Below are positions 16,681 through 26,766 of a stretch of 64,000 nucleotides of DNA, piece by piece; position 1 is the stretch's first letter; every line of letters starts with the position of its first letter. This DNA comes from Vibrio pectenicida. GTDB taxonomy: Bacteria; Pseudomonadota; Gammaproteobacteria; Enterobacterales; Vibrionaceae. The DNA is taken from assembly GCA_024347015.1 (NCBI GenBank), contig AP024890.1, positions 682,001 through 746,000 of the forward strand. Direction: 5' to 3'. The notes beneath the pieces are model-generated. The model had not been told where the DNA came from. It made no database searches and worked only from the letters and a program-made list of their open reading frames with translations. A program made the position numbers and the translations under genes.

Positions 16681-19600
16681 GTACTTCCCAAGAGGACAAA
16701 GCGATTCCAATGCCAGCCGAGTACTATTTATTTGGTGTGTACTTTCCATCTACAGAAGATGATGAAGGTGATAAAACTTACCCAACATGGCATGCGCAAA
16801 CTAGCCTAATCGATAACCAAGAAGTAACTAATGTGCGCCCTTTATCTCGGGTACCATTGATTAATATTACCGATAGTGATGACCCCCAGCTTTGGGCCGC
16901 TCGGCATGACTTTAAACTCAGCAAACTTAACAGTGGTCAGCCAACCGACACTGGGGTATTTGAAGCACTAAAGCCTGAATCCCCGATTCATACCCTTGGC
17001 TCGGTCATTGCCAGCAATAGCACTAAGCAATACACCTTTCGTTTTCCGCCTTTGCCACTGATTGCCTCATTGGCTGATTTAAGCGCTAAAGATCTTAGTG
17101 ATAAAATCACTCAGCTCAGTGGCAAGCTGGAAAATAGTCAGGCCAAACTGACCCTAACTGACATTAGCCCAGCTCAACTTGCCCCGCCTTATAAAGCCGA
17201 TGCCAGCGGCCAGTTAACGCCAGATCAGAAAGTGTATAATGAGTGGCATCAAAAGGTTAGTGATGCCAAGCAGCCTATTAAGGGTTTTGTTTTGCCTGTG
17301 GTGGCCAGCTGTGCTGTGGTTTTCTCGGACAGAGGTTATGTAGATGCAACGGTTAGCTTATATAAGTTTCAGGTGACAGAGAAAGACGGCATTGAGGTTG
17401 GCGAATACGTGCAAATCGGTGATAGCGTGCAAGCCGCCCTGCCTAAAGATGAATTGCCAGAAGATGATAAGCAATACCCGTGCGCCTTATTTCACCTTGA
17501 TCCGGCTGAGTTTGAACAAGGCCTGTACAGTATTCGGGTAGAATTCGATCCTGATCTGATGGAAGAGATCCCTGATTTTGTTAAAAGTGCTCAAATTGAA
17601 GAGAAACGTTTTGGATTAAACACTGGCTACCAATACGAACTGCGTGAAAAAATCACCTTTTCGCCACAAACGCCATTGGGCCAGTTTGCCATTGTCAGTG
17701 GCGATATGATTTCGCTCGAAGAGTCGCTGATGTATCAGTACCCGCAGTATTTTTCCCATATGAAGCACTACCTGACGGGTAATCCTCAAGGCAAAGCGGC
17801 CAAAACCCCAGCGGCGAGAAGCCTAGTGCTGCTTAAAAATATCCGCGATGCTTCCGCGCAGCTTGGCGCAGGGTTAATGAGTGGTAGCTTGCAAGAAACC
17901 CTAAACTCAGACGGAAGACAAGCGGTATTTAATAATGTGTCCAAGCTGTATTGGGACGCGGTGAAATCGGATATGCCTGAGGCGATTAAGGCCGCAGGCG
18001 AGCTTTATTACGGGGTATACAGCAGCAAAGATGCGCTCACTAGGCTGCAAAATCTGCATAACCCAGCGCTGGCAAACCTTGGTTGGAAAGCGCTATTTAA
18101 CGACAAGGTGTTTAATCGCCAAACCGCACTGGCAACGGCTGTGTCGACGGCGATGGAAGCAAGTATAGGCAACCGGCAAGTAGTGGCTGGGCGCGTGGCG
18201 CAGGCTTGGTTTAGCGGCGGGGCAACCCTTGGTATTCATGCGCTTGGCACCATCAAAAGTGGTATTGATCTTTATACCAAAGGCAAAGCCGTACTGGAAA
18301 TGGCAAAAAAAGCCAAACAAGCCAAACAGGACATAAGTGAAGTCGCTTACGATTATCTGGATAAAATCCCCGTCTGGAATACCAGCCGAGAAAATCAGCA
18401 ACAAAAAATCGAGCAAGCGCTAGAAAAAGCCAGAGCCGAAGCTGGCGATGAAATGACGGCAACTATGGTCAATAATGAACGCGGCGCAGGGATTAAAATT
18501 GAGTTTAACTTTAATTCCCGTGAGAGTGAGCTTAAGCAGAATAAACCCGTATTTCTCCAGTTAGCTACCGCATTGGCTGAGGTGCTCAAAAGTGAGTCTA
18601 ACTTACGGGTAGAGATTGAAGGCCATGCCTGTCAAGTTGATACTGAACAAGCGAATATGCAGGTGTCGGCGGAACGGGCTGAAAATGCCAAGCAGTTGCT
18701 ACTTGAGTCTTCTGCGGTGTTTAAAGACAGGATCTCGCTGGCGATATTTGGTGAAAGTAAACCGCTTTATAGCCCGAAGAAGGGCGAAAGTATTGATCGC
18801 AATAATCCTAATCTGCGCCAAAATCGCCGAGTTGAGATCCGTATCTATATGTCATCGCTCGATGTGTTATTTCACCCCAGCCGCTATGGTTCGCAAGCGA
18901 TGGAGCGCTCGCGCTTAGCTCTTGAAAGCTCAATGAATAAAGAAGACAAGGCGGAAGTTGAGCTGCGGATAGCTATCTTTGAAGGCATTGTCGATGTGGC
19001 GTCTTACATTCCTGTGGTTGCCCCTGTGGCGCGTGGTATTTTGTTGGCTAAAGAGAGCGGTCAAGCACTGATTTCAGCGGTTAAGTTGATGGACAATGCC
19101 TTTTTTGACTCTTTCTTAACCGATCTCAACAAAAAGCATGATGTGGTACGCGAGTTAGAGCGCTTATCTAAGATTCATATTGAGCTGTTGGCTGAGCTGC
19201 GTGAAACCAATGCAGATTTAGAGGAAACTTTTCACAGTTATAAAGAGTTAATTGACTTTTTAGACAGCGAAGAGGCACAAAAAGAGCTGCTTAAACGTTA
19301 CCAACTTAGAGCGCTGGCAATAAATGGTTTGATATTACTATTGGCAGACCTAGGTGTTCATGCTAAACACCGCTCAGATGGTAACTTTAAACACCTTTTA
19401 GAACGTTACAAAGTCAAACAGTACATTGAGCAATATATACTCAGTGATACTTGGTCAGTCAACACCATTAAAGGTACGACACTGGCCGCCAACTGGAAAA
19501 ACCGTTGTGACGATGAGTACTATGCTGAGTTGGTTAAGAACATGCCTGAAGGTAGTATGTATATGCCATTGCCAAGGCGAAGAGATTCGGCGGTGGGCTA

Positions 19601-21419
19601 TTACCCTTACAGTTATATACCAATGCAAAACATCCCTAAAGCCACGGGTGCATTTAACCGAGTGTTCCCAGTGCAAACTCTGCTCTATGATCACCCACAA
19701 GAGTCGATGTTTGATAACTTTGCCAAATCCTTTAACCCGCAAGTGTATGAGCTTAAACAAGAGGCTATCGGTTACTGCCGAATATTGGTTCAATCAGCGC
19801 GCAAAACGCCGGAAGATAACCCTTCTTGGTTAGCTTACCAAGATTGGATCAAGCAGTCTGAGAATGGTCATATTGGGCCTTATGATAAAGTTAAAGTACA
19901 GATTGTATTGAAAAAGCAGCATGATTCGCCGCGTATGGTGACCATAGGTTATGACAGGGTGGATGGGTATAATATCCAAGGCCCTGGTTTTAGCGATTGG
20001 ATGCTGCCAATGAAGGCGAGTGGATTTAAACATGACCTAAATAATGACATAAAAGCGTATTATGCCAAGCAAGGATTGGATGAAGACGGAGAGCTGATTG
20101 CGATAGAGCATATTCCTTCTTATCGATTTGGCGAAGTCATGATAGATGGTTTAAAACCCATCACCTCAAAAGCGAGATTAGTTCTCACTGATACTTTGAT
20201 TGGTATGGCGACAATTGGAGACGCATACGCGTATAAAGCCAGTTATAACTATGGCCAAACCAATTCTTTTACCCGTTATGTTCAAGCGGGTGGTTTTAGG
20301 AATATGCGCTACTCTCTGGCAATAAGACAAAAAGATGGCAAGAGTGCATTTCACCTACCAGTTGAATTTGAACAAGGAATGAAGAAAAGTGATGAAGATG
20401 AACTTCAGGTTGGTGCCCTGACCACAGAGACCAAATTTGTGCTGCTCGACACCAATGTCGGTGAGCGCCATTTGCAGCTGCGGGAAAAAGACTTGTTGGT
20501 AGAAAGCTTTACCTTGCGTAGCGAAGAAGGCAACAAGAATACTATTCCTGTGCTTCACGGTATTAAGCAGCAAGTAGTGGCAATTGAAACCAAAGCCTCA
20601 GGATTGAACTTTTTTAATCAGCGTAAATGGTATGACTCGGCCGATAATATTTTTCGTGATGGCTTTAGCTGGGGAAATCGAGGCAAAGAAGATCCTGCCG
20701 CTATTTATATGCTGCTGTTGGGTGAGAAAATAGAAAAAGGTATCCCCAAATTGGACTGGGAGACCGTCAATATGTGTATGCAGTTAGGTCTAGATGGCAA
20801 TGAAGGTGGTATTGTTAAAGGGCCTGTCTACTTTACCCAAATGCACCATGTTGGAGAATTTGCTCACGCATCAGGTAAGTGGGCCTTTAATGAGTCACAG
20901 CGTGTCGATACACTCAATGATATGAGTGTTATGCGAGGCTTTTTAGACCAAGCGGTTAGCCAGCTCAAAAAAGACAACGATCTTTCTCGCGGCAAGGACT
21001 ATGCCGTGTATTGTATGCGCTTTGAGCTTAGCTATGTGTCTCCAACAGGTGTAAACCTCGAGGGCTTAAGACCCTTTGGTAAAGTGATTGGTGGCAAAGC
21101 TCATCTGGAGCTGTCGGTTGCACATCTTAAACAGGTCGGGTTAGTAGGTGGTGAAGATTATGATAAAAATCGTGATTTGGTGATATCTATTCCTTCCTTA
21201 AGCGGCGATGCTGCTTTAGCCGGAAACTACTTCGAGAAAATGCCTTGGCTGGTTGAAAAAGATTCGTCCACAGAAGGTTTAGATAAATCGGCGGCCGAAA
21301 CGTGGAAGAAGTATGACAAAGCCAAGCGCAAAAAATGGCTTAAAGATTGGATTGAGAAACAGCCAACCGCCGTATTAGCGCCTAAACCACTGGAAAAATC
21401 ACTCGATAATCCGAAATAA
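16677..21419 (+). CDS. 1580-residue protein with internal OmpA-like domain, candidate T6SS effector
   Basis: The protein lacks a signal peptide. An N-terminal half of unknown fold (1-600) ends in a Lys/Ala/Gln-rich helical segment (about 540-600). Residues about 605-724 form an OmpA C-terminal-like peptidoglycan-binding domain (IEFNFNSRESEL, VEIEGHACQV, AERAENAK, NRRVEIRIY). The usual GHTD is GHAC, so the motif is altered. A hydrophobic segment near 770-790 (VDVASYIPVVAPVARGILL) and a coiled-coil region (about 820-880) follow. The remaining roughly 700 residues are unlike any toxin domain I know. A terminator follows at 21431. Lack of a signal peptide combined with a cell-wall-binding domain fits delivery by the adjacent T6SS. 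Function is not established. Confidence 0.6.
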   Translation: MSTSQEDKAIPMPAEYYLFGVYFPSTEDDEGDKTYPTWHAQTSLIDNQEVTNVRPLSRVPLINITDSDDPQLWAARHDFKLSKLNSGQPTDTGVFEALKPESPIHTLGSVIASNSTKQYTFRFPPLPLIASLADLSAKDLSDKITQLSGKLENSQAKLTLTDISPAQLAPPYKADASGQLTPDQKVYNEWHQKVSDAKQPIKGFVLPVVASCAVVFSDRGYVDATVSLYKFQVTEKDGIEVGEYVQIGDSVQAALPKDELPEDDKQYPCALFHLDPAEFEQGLYSIRVEFDPDLMEEIPDFVKSAQIEEKRFGLNTGYQYELREKITFSPQTPLGQFAIVSGDMISLEESLMYQYPQYFSHMKHYLTGNPQGKAAKTPAARSLVLLKNIRDASAQLGAGLMSGSLQETLNSDGRQAVFNNVSKLYWDAVKSDMPEAIKAAGELYYGVYSSKDALTRLQNLHNPALANLGWKALFNDKVFNRQTALATAVSTAMEASIGNRQVVAGRVAQAWFSGGATLGIHALGTIKSGIDLYTKGKAVLEMAKKAKQAKQDISEVAYDYLDKIPVWNTSRENQQQKIEQALEKARAEAGDEMTATMVNNERGAGIKIEFNFNSRESELKQNKPVFLQLATALAEVLKSESNLRVEIEGHACQVDTEQANMQVSAERAENAKQLLLESSAVFKDRISLAIFGESKPLYSPKKGESIDRNNPNLRQNRRVEIRIYMSSLDVLFHPSRYGSQAMERSRLALESSMNKEDKAEVELRIAIFEGIVDVASYIPVVAPVARGILLAKESGQALISAVKLMDNAFFDSFLTDLNKKHDVVRELERLSKIHIELLAELRETNADLEETFHSYKELIDFLDSEEAQKELLKRYQLRALAINGLILLLADLGVHAKHRSDGNFKHLLERYKVKQYIEQYILSDTWSVNTIKGTTLAANWKNRCDDEYYAELVKNMPEGSMYMPLPRRRDSAVGYYPYSYIPMQNIPKATGAFNRVFPVQTLLYDHPQESMFDNFAKSFNPQVYELKQEAIGYCRILVQSARKTPEDNPSWLAYQDWIKQSENGHIGPYDKVKVQIVLKKQHDSPRMVTIGYDRVDGYNIQGPGFSDWMLPMKASGFKHDLNNDIKAYYAKQGLDEDGELIAIEHIPSYRFGEVMIDGLKPITSKARLVLTDTLIGMATIGDAYAYKASYNYGQTNSFTRYVQAGGFRNMRYSLAIRQKDGKSAFHLPVEFEQGMKKSDEDELQVGALTTETKFVLLDTNVGERHLQLREKDLLVESFTLRSEEGNKNTIPVLHGIKQQVVAIETKASGLNFFNQRKWYDSADNIFRDGFSWGNRGKEDPAAIYMLLLGEKIEKGIPKLDWETVNMCMQLGLDGNEGGIVKGPVYFTQMHHVGEFAHASGKWAFNESQRVDTLNDMSVMRGFLDQAVSQLKKDNDLSRGKDYAVYCMRFELSYVSPTGVNLEGLRPFGKVIGGKAHLELSVAHLKQVGLVGGEDYDKNRDLVISIPSLSGDAALAGNYFEKMPWLVEKDSSTEGLDKSAAETWKKYDKAKRKKWLKDWIEKQPTAVLAPKPLEKSLDNPK

Positions 21420-21430
21420 TCATGCAAAAA

Positions 21431-21455
21431 ACGCAGGGGCTTTGGCCCTTGCGTT
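21431..21455. terminator. Bidirectional terminator between converging genes
   Basis: ACGCAGGGGC at 21431-21440 pairs with GCCCTTGCGT at 21445-21454 with one G-T wobble. The stem is flanked by an A-run upstream. It lies between the 1580-residue gene and the rhodanese gene, which converge here. Confidence 0.75.
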
Positions 21456-21496
21456 CTAATCTCTGGCCATTGAATATTGTCTTTGGTGAGATTTTA

Positions 21497-22258
21497 TCAT
21501 TGACTCTTGATATATCCTTCAACCCCGCCTTTCAAAAATTGGTAGTTGGTGTAGTTTTGTCCATCGAGAATATATTGTAGCCATTGTACTTGCTTGCCTA
21601 CCGCATCAAACACCATAATCTTTGTCGAGGTTTTTTGCTGCTTTAAGAAGGTCTCAAAACGCTCAACAGGGACATTTCGTACTGGCTTGCCTTTGAAGAG
21701 CTGTTTTTCCCTCTGGTTCGGGTCTCTTACATCGACAATCACCATATTTGCATCGTTTAACATTGATTCAAACTCTTTTGGAGCCAAAACGCGTGCATTG
21801 AAATCTTCTTTACTGATCAACTGCGAACTGTCTTGCATGACTTTACCCAGTAAAATACTGTCTTTTGGGTAGTCGGTTGCCCAGAGGAAAATTCCTGCGT
21901 CATAGGCGACGACATTGCTAACGCCTGCTTTCATCGCCCGTTGTGACGCTTTGTAGGACTTCTTGCAGGTAATACCGTTACAGTAAAAGGCGATAGTCTT
22001 TCCATCCGCTGAGAGATCTTTGACCTTTTTTTCAAATCCTTTGTTAGACAGAGTAATATGCTTAGCACCGTCAATATGAAGCACGTCAAATTCGAGCCTT
22101 GAGCGCACATCAACAACGTTGAGTGTGTCCTTATTTTGTTTTAAGTCGGCAAGTTCAATGGTTTTGACATCTGAATAATCGCCTCGATATGGAAAATCTA
22201 TACTGAAGGCGGAAAAAGACAGACTGGTGAGTAGTAAAATGGCCAATCTCAATAGCAT
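21497..22258 (-). CDS. Exported tandem-rhodanese protein
   Basis: A 253-residue periplasmic protein with a signal peptide (MLLRLAILLLTSLSFSAFS) and two rhodanese domains. Domain 1 (about 32-130) has an active-site loop CNGITC with Cys93. Domain 2 (about 150-253) has FDAVGKQ where the catalytic loop should be, so it is likely inactive, as in many tandem rhodaneses. The family moves sulfane sulfur or binds thiol partners. The start at 22258 is chosen because AAGGAAG sits six bases upstream and the signal peptide begins there. It is a single gene lying between the putative effector block and vasH. No link to the T6SS is evident. Confidence 0.8.
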   Translation of the reverse strand: MLLRLAILLLTSLSFSAFSIDFPYRGDYSDVKTIELADLKQNKDTLNVVDVRSRLEFDVLHIDGAKHITLSNKGFEKKVKDLSADGKTIAFYCNGITCKKSYKASQRAMKAGVSNVVAYDAGIFLWATDYPKDSILLGKVMQDSSQLISKEDFNARVLAPKEFESMLNDANMVIVDVRDPNQREKQLFKGKPVRNVPVERFETFLKQQKTSTKIMVFDAVGKQVQWLQYILDGQNYTNYQFLKGGVEGYIKSQ

Positions 22259-22457
22259 GATATGCTTCCTTGTAATGCATTGAAGTACCAACAAGTGTAG
22301 TTGCTATTGACTATTTTGCTAATTAATGCTTTTAATTGATAACATTAGCAATTTCTTATATAAAGGTTAGTCTAGGAAAGCCAAAAACCAACCCTTTTTG
22401 TCAACTGCGGCTGGCTTTTACCTTGTATAAACATTTGCTGAAAAATAGTGACAGGCA

Positions 22458-24134
22458 TTATGCACTTTCATTGAGTTTATTTGATTCACCGGCTGCGGAA
22501 ATATCATACTTTTTCATTTTATGGCTTAATGTACTGACAGGCAGGGATAACTGTTCTGCCACACGTTTAATTTGCCAGTTTGATGCATTTAGGCACTCAA
22601 GTATCACGGTTTTTTCATAATCACCAACAGCTTCTTTAAGACCTTTAGAATAATCGGTAGGTGGTTGGGCTGGATGGGGGCTTGACACAGATTGCAACGT
22701 ATCAGTAACTTGTGTCTCTAATTGAATAGGGTTGATAAGTAGGCTGGTTTCACCCAACTCAATCTGATTGATGGTCTCGAAATCAGACAGCAGTAATGCG
22801 CGTTCAACAATGTTTTTAAGTTCACGGACATTGCCTGGGTAAGTGTATTGGCACAGCTGCTTTTGTACATTAGCGCTTAGCCCTGGAGCTTGTGTAAGCC
22901 CGAGATTTGAGGCGCTGTGTTTAACGAAATGCTCAGCCAGTGGCAGTATGTCAGCTTGGCGTTCTCTAAGCGGTGGCAAGGTAACCGGAAATACATTTAG
23001 ACGGTAAAATAGATCAGCCCGAAATTCGCCATGTCTGATTTTCTCCATCAAATGACAGTGTGTGGCTGCGACAACACGTACATCGACTTCAACTTCTTTG
23101 TTTGCACCGACGGGGCGTAATTTACGTTCTTGCAGTACACGTAGTAGCTTAGCTTGCAGCAAGAGCGGCATATCGCCGATTTCATCGAGGAACAAGGTTC
23201 CACCATGGGCAGCTTCAAATAGACCTATCTTGTCTTTGTCTGCGCCAGTGAAAGATCCTTTTTTGTGGCCAAACAGCTCAGATTCTAACAGTTGTTCAGG
23301 TATTGCTGCGCAGTTTTGCACTATCAGTGGTTGGTCGGCACGGTTTGAATTTTGATGAATGTACTTGGCAATCACCTCTTTACCTGCGCCAGTCTCGCCA
23401 CGTAGCAATACATCGACTGGAAGGGTTAATACCTTATCCAAGCGGCGTAATACTTCAAGCATCTGCTTACTTTCAGCAATAGGACCTTGGTAATGACTTT
23501 GTTTGCGCCTCTTAAGGTGTTGGTTTTCACGTACAAGCGCTGCATTATCTGCACTGAGATCTTTGATCATATGTCCGTATTCTTCAAGCCATACTGCTTG
23601 ACGAATACAATTAGCAGCCATTTGACAAAAGGCCGTTAATGCAGACTCGTTATCAATGACATTGAGATCAAACAGTGCTAGCAGACCAATGGTTTTATCG
23701 CCGTCATCTACGAGTGGCCAAGCGAGAAGGTTGGTACTTTTGTTTCCAAGCGTTAACTCGGTATCATAAATAGCTTCACAGTCATAACCATTGTACTGAT
23801 AAAGCTCATTGATCAGTACGACTTCGCCATTTTGAATGGCGTAATTAAATGGGTCAGTTGGGCTGGTATGGTCGAACGCTAAAGCCAGCCAAGGATGAGC
23901 AGAAAGCGGCTTTTCTTTATGATGTACAATGCTTGGGATCAGCGCTTGCCCTGTTTGGTCAAGCACATAAATGATGCCATGTTTGGAGAGTGTCATTTGA
24001 CGCGCTGCTGTAAGCACCGCGTCAAGAGTTTGCGCTAATTGGGTACGATCAGCCAAAGATTGGCTGATCGCAAGTAAGGCGTTACTAAGGTCGCTAGGGT
24101 TAGCTGAACGCATAAGATAGCGTTCCTTGCTCAT
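22458..24134 (-). CDS. vasH: Sigma-54-dependent T6SS activator VasH
   Basis: A 558-residue bacterial enhancer-binding protein that would remodel RNA polymerase-sigma-54 to start hcp transcription. An N-terminal GAF domain lies at about 25-180. The AAA+ domain (about 215-450) carries the Walker A GETGAGKE (246-253), the sigma-54 contact loop GSFTGA (293-298) and the Walker B TLFLDEIGD. A Fis-type helix-turn-helix lies at about 525-550 (QIKRVAEQLSLPVSTLSHKM). It overlaps the 3' end of clpV by 35 bases, so the two are one transcript; an internal ATG at 24113 would shorten the overlap. The sigma-54 promoter at 27138 is its likely target. Confidence 0.93.
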   Translation of the reverse strand: MSKERYLMRSANPSDLSNALLAISQSLADRTQLAQTLDAVLTAARQMTLSKHGIIYVLDQTGQALIPSIVHHKEKPLSAHPWLALAFDHTSPTDPFNYAIQNGEVVLINELYQYNGYDCEAIYDTELTLGNKSTNLLAWPLVDDGDKTIGLLALFDLNVIDNESALTAFCQMAANCIRQAVWLEEYGHMIKDLSADNAALVRENQHLKRRKQSHYQGPIAESKQMLEVLRRLDKVLTLPVDVLLRGETGAGKEVIAKYIHQNSNRADQPLIVQNCAAIPEQLLESELFGHKKGSFTGADKDKIGLFEAAHGGTLFLDEIGDMPLLLQAKLLRVLQERKLRPVGANKEVEVDVRVVAATHCHLMEKIRHGEFRADLFYRLNVFPVTLPPLRERQADILPLAEHFVKHSASNLGLTQAPGLSANVQKQLCQYTYPGNVRELKNIVERALLLSDFETINQIELGETSLLINPIQLETQVTDTLQSVSSPHPAQPPTDYSKGLKEAVGDYEKTVILECLNASNWQIKRVAEQLSLPVSTLSHKMKKYDISAAGESNKLNESA

Positions 24135-26766
24135 CTACTGATATAGTGATTTGGCAATGAGATTCATCTTTGTCGTGAACCAATAACTGATTAGAAAGTT
24201 GTGGCAGTAACTGACGGTTTATAACCGCGTCAATGTTACGAGCACCTGTTTCGGCGAGTCGACAGTTACCTAGAACAAACTCGACTAAGGCATCGCTATA
24301 GTCCAAGGACAGTTTATGATGGCTTTGCAAACGCTGCGACACTTTGCCTAGTTTATGTTGGATGATCTCTGTCATTGCTTCGTCTGAGAGAGGAACAAAC
24401 GGCAATACCGACATACGAGCCAGTAATGCAGGCTTGAAGTGTTGATTCAAAGTAGGGCGAATCGCTTCAGCAATGACATTAGCACTGATGTCTTTTGATT
24501 GTTGAACCAATGACTCAATGTCGTGAGTTGCAAGATTACTTGTCATGATGATGAGAGTGTTTTTAAAGTCAATGGCACGGCCTTCACCATCGTTAAGTGT
24601 TCCTTTGTCGAAGACTTGATAGAAGAGGTTGAGTACTTCTGGATCCGCTTTTTCAACTTCATCAAGTAATACAACAGAGTAAGGTCGCTGGCGAACCGCT
24701 TCCGTTAACATACCACCTTCACCGTAACCCACGTAACCTGGAGGTGAGCCGATAAGGCGTGATACTGTGTGTTTTTCTTGGAATTCAGACATATTAATGG
24801 TGGTCATAAAGCGCTCGCCACCAAATAGTTGGTCTGCAATAGCACGAGCAGTTTCAGTTTTACCAACACCACTTGGACCGACCAGAAGAAAAACGCCAGT
24901 TGGTGCATCAGGGTTACCAAGGCCTGCTTTAGCGGTTTGAATACCTTCTGCTAGCGCATCAATCGCGTACTCTTGACCTTTGATGTTACTGGTTAGACTG
25001 TCTTTGAGATTGAGTGTTGTTTGTGCTTCATCTTGTAACATTTTACCCATTGGGATACCAGTCCAGTCAGAAATGACGTGACTTATTTCATCGGGACCAA
25101 CTTCGAAATGAACTAGTGGGTTGCTGCCACGGATCGCATCTAATTGTTCCTGACAAGCATAAATCGCAAATCGGACTGCTTCTTCATCCATCTCTAAATA
25201 AGGTGATGGTTCGTGTTCTTCGTCTTGTCCTTCTTCAACTTGTTTTACGTCTCCGCTAACCAAAAAGTGAAGTCTGCTACGTAGCGAGATCATTTCTTCA
25301 ATTTGCTGCTTTTCATTTTGCCACTGAGCTTCTTGAACTTCTAATTCAGCTTGAGTTTGTTCCATCTGCTGTTTGAGATCTGGAATAGACGCTAGGCTGT
25401 GCTTATCACCGGTTTGTTGCAGGGCGTCACGTTCAAGTGCTTCAAGCTCACGATCTTGGGCGGCAAGTTGTTGTTGGAGAGTTTCAACTGATGCTGGAAC
25501 GGCGTTTAAGCTGATGTTGACACGTGCACAGGCGGTATCTAATACGTCGATTGCTTTATCTGGTAGTTGCCGTCCTGAGATATAGCGAGCCGATAAAGCG
25601 GCTGCGGCCGTGATGGCATCGTCACGAACATACACATTGTGAGACTTTTCATATGCAGGACGCAGACCTCGAATAATAAGCGCTGCTTGCTGCGGCGAAG
25701 GTTCATCAAGTTTAACCAGTTGGAAACGACGTGCTAATGCAGGGTCTTTTTCAAAGTATTTTTTGTACTCTGACCATGTAGTAGCTGCGATTGTTTTGAC
25801 TTCTCCACGAGCAAGCGCAGGCTTGAGTAGGTTTGCAGCATCGCTGCCACCGGCTTGGTTTCCGCCACCAACAAGTGTGTGCGCTTCATCAATGAACAGA
25901 ATAATAGGCGTAGGGGAGTTTTTTACCTCATCAAGTACGGCGTTGAGGCGTTTTTCAAACTCACCTTTGACACTCGCACCAGCTTGAAGCAAGCCCATAT
26001 CTAGGCCGTACAACTCAACACCTTTTAAGTTGTCGGGTACTTCCCCTTGCACGATTTTAAGTGCGAGTCCTTCTACTACAGCGGTTTTTCCAACGCCGGG
26101 TTCACCTACTGCAATCGGGTTGTTTTTCCTACGACGAGCAAGAATATCAACAATCTGGCGGATCTCTTGATCTCGGCAGAACACAGGATCAATTTCACCT
26201 TTACGAGCTTTACCCGTAAAGTCAGTAGTAAATTTGCTCAGTGCTGAGCCTTCTTCTCTGGCTTCTGTTTTTTCAGAGCTTGCTACTTGAGCTTCCAGAG
26301 ACTGAGTAGTGAGTTCTGAAAAGTTGCGCTTTAAGCTATCTTGATTCACGCTTTCGAGCAAGGCTGCGTAGGCATGTTGACCATATCTTAGAGGATTACT
26401 TACCAGCGTTAATAGTAATGCACCTGAGCGAATTTGTGACTGAGACAGATCGAGTGATGAGACCAGCCAGCTTTCTTGTAACCACTCAATTAAAAGTGCT
26501 GAAAAAACGGGTTTACCACCATTGCCTTTTGGGCTCGTGTCTAACGTTGAACGAATTGATTGGCGTAGGATGTTTTCTGAGCAATCAAAGTGTGCAAGCA
26601 GAACATCAAAGTCACTATTAGGTCTCTCAAGTAGACTGAGTAAAAAATGCTCAATTTGTACTTCATTTGCTTTTTCAGATACTGCCAAAGCTGCCGCGTC
26701 TTCTAGCGCAACTTTGGTGATAGGGTGCAGACGTTGAATTAAAGAGGAAAGATTGATGTTTATCAT
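24100..26766 (-). CDS. clpV: T6SS AAA+ ATPase ClpV (TssH)
   Basis: An 888-residue Hsp100/ClpB-type ATPase that dismantles the contracted TssB-TssC sheath for reuse in the cytoplasm. It has a Clp N-terminal domain (about 1-160) and a first AAA+ module with Walker A GEPGVGKT near 218-225. A coiled-coil middle region rich in Gln and Glu (about 415-500) follows. The second AAA+ module has Walker A GPSGVGKT near 625 and a ClpB D2 domain. The length is normal for TssH. It is transcribed divergently from hcp and leads the clpV-vasH unit. Confidence 0.96.
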   Translation of the reverse strand: MININLSSLIQRLHPITKVALEDAAALAVSEKANEVQIEHFLLSLLERPNSDFDVLLAHFDCSENILRQSIRSTLDTSPKGNGGKPVFSALLIEWLQESWLVSSLDLSQSQIRSGALLLTLVSNPLRYGQHAYAALLESVNQDSLKRNFSELTTQSLEAQVASSEKTEAREEGSALSKFTTDFTGKARKGEIDPVFCRDQEIRQIVDILARRRKNNPIAVGEPGVGKTAVVEGLALKIVQGEVPDNLKGVELYGLDMGLLQAGASVKGEFEKRLNAVLDEVKNSPTPIILFIDEAHTLVGGGNQAGGSDAANLLKPALARGEVKTIAATTWSEYKKYFEKDPALARRFQLVKLDEPSPQQAALIIRGLRPAYEKSHNVYVRDDAITAAAALSARYISGRQLPDKAIDVLDTACARVNISLNAVPASVETLQQQLAAQDRELEALERDALQQTGDKHSLASIPDLKQQMEQTQAELEVQEAQWQNEKQQIEEMISLRSRLHFLVSGDVKQVEEGQDEEHEPSPYLEMDEEAVRFAIYACQEQLDAIRGSNPLVHFEVGPDEISHVISDWTGIPMGKMLQDEAQTTLNLKDSLTSNIKGQEYAIDALAEGIQTAKAGLGNPDAPTGVFLLVGPSGVGKTETARAIADQLFGGERFMTTINMSEFQEKHTVSRLIGSPPGYVGYGEGGMLTEAVRQRPYSVVLLDEVEKADPEVLNLFYQVFDKGTLNDGEGRAIDFKNTLIIMTSNLATHDIESLVQQSKDISANVIAEAIRPTLNQHFKPALLARMSVLPFVPLSDEAMTEIIQHKLGKVSQRLQSHHKLSLDYSDALVEFVLGNCRLAETGARNIDAVINRQLLPQLSNQLLVHDKDESHCQITISVDEQGTLSYAFS

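Noticed and set aside
22377..22422. Hairpin downstream of vasH as its terminator
   Set aside because: The stem is imperfect with a long loop and no proper T-run on the minus strand, so it is too weak to annotate.
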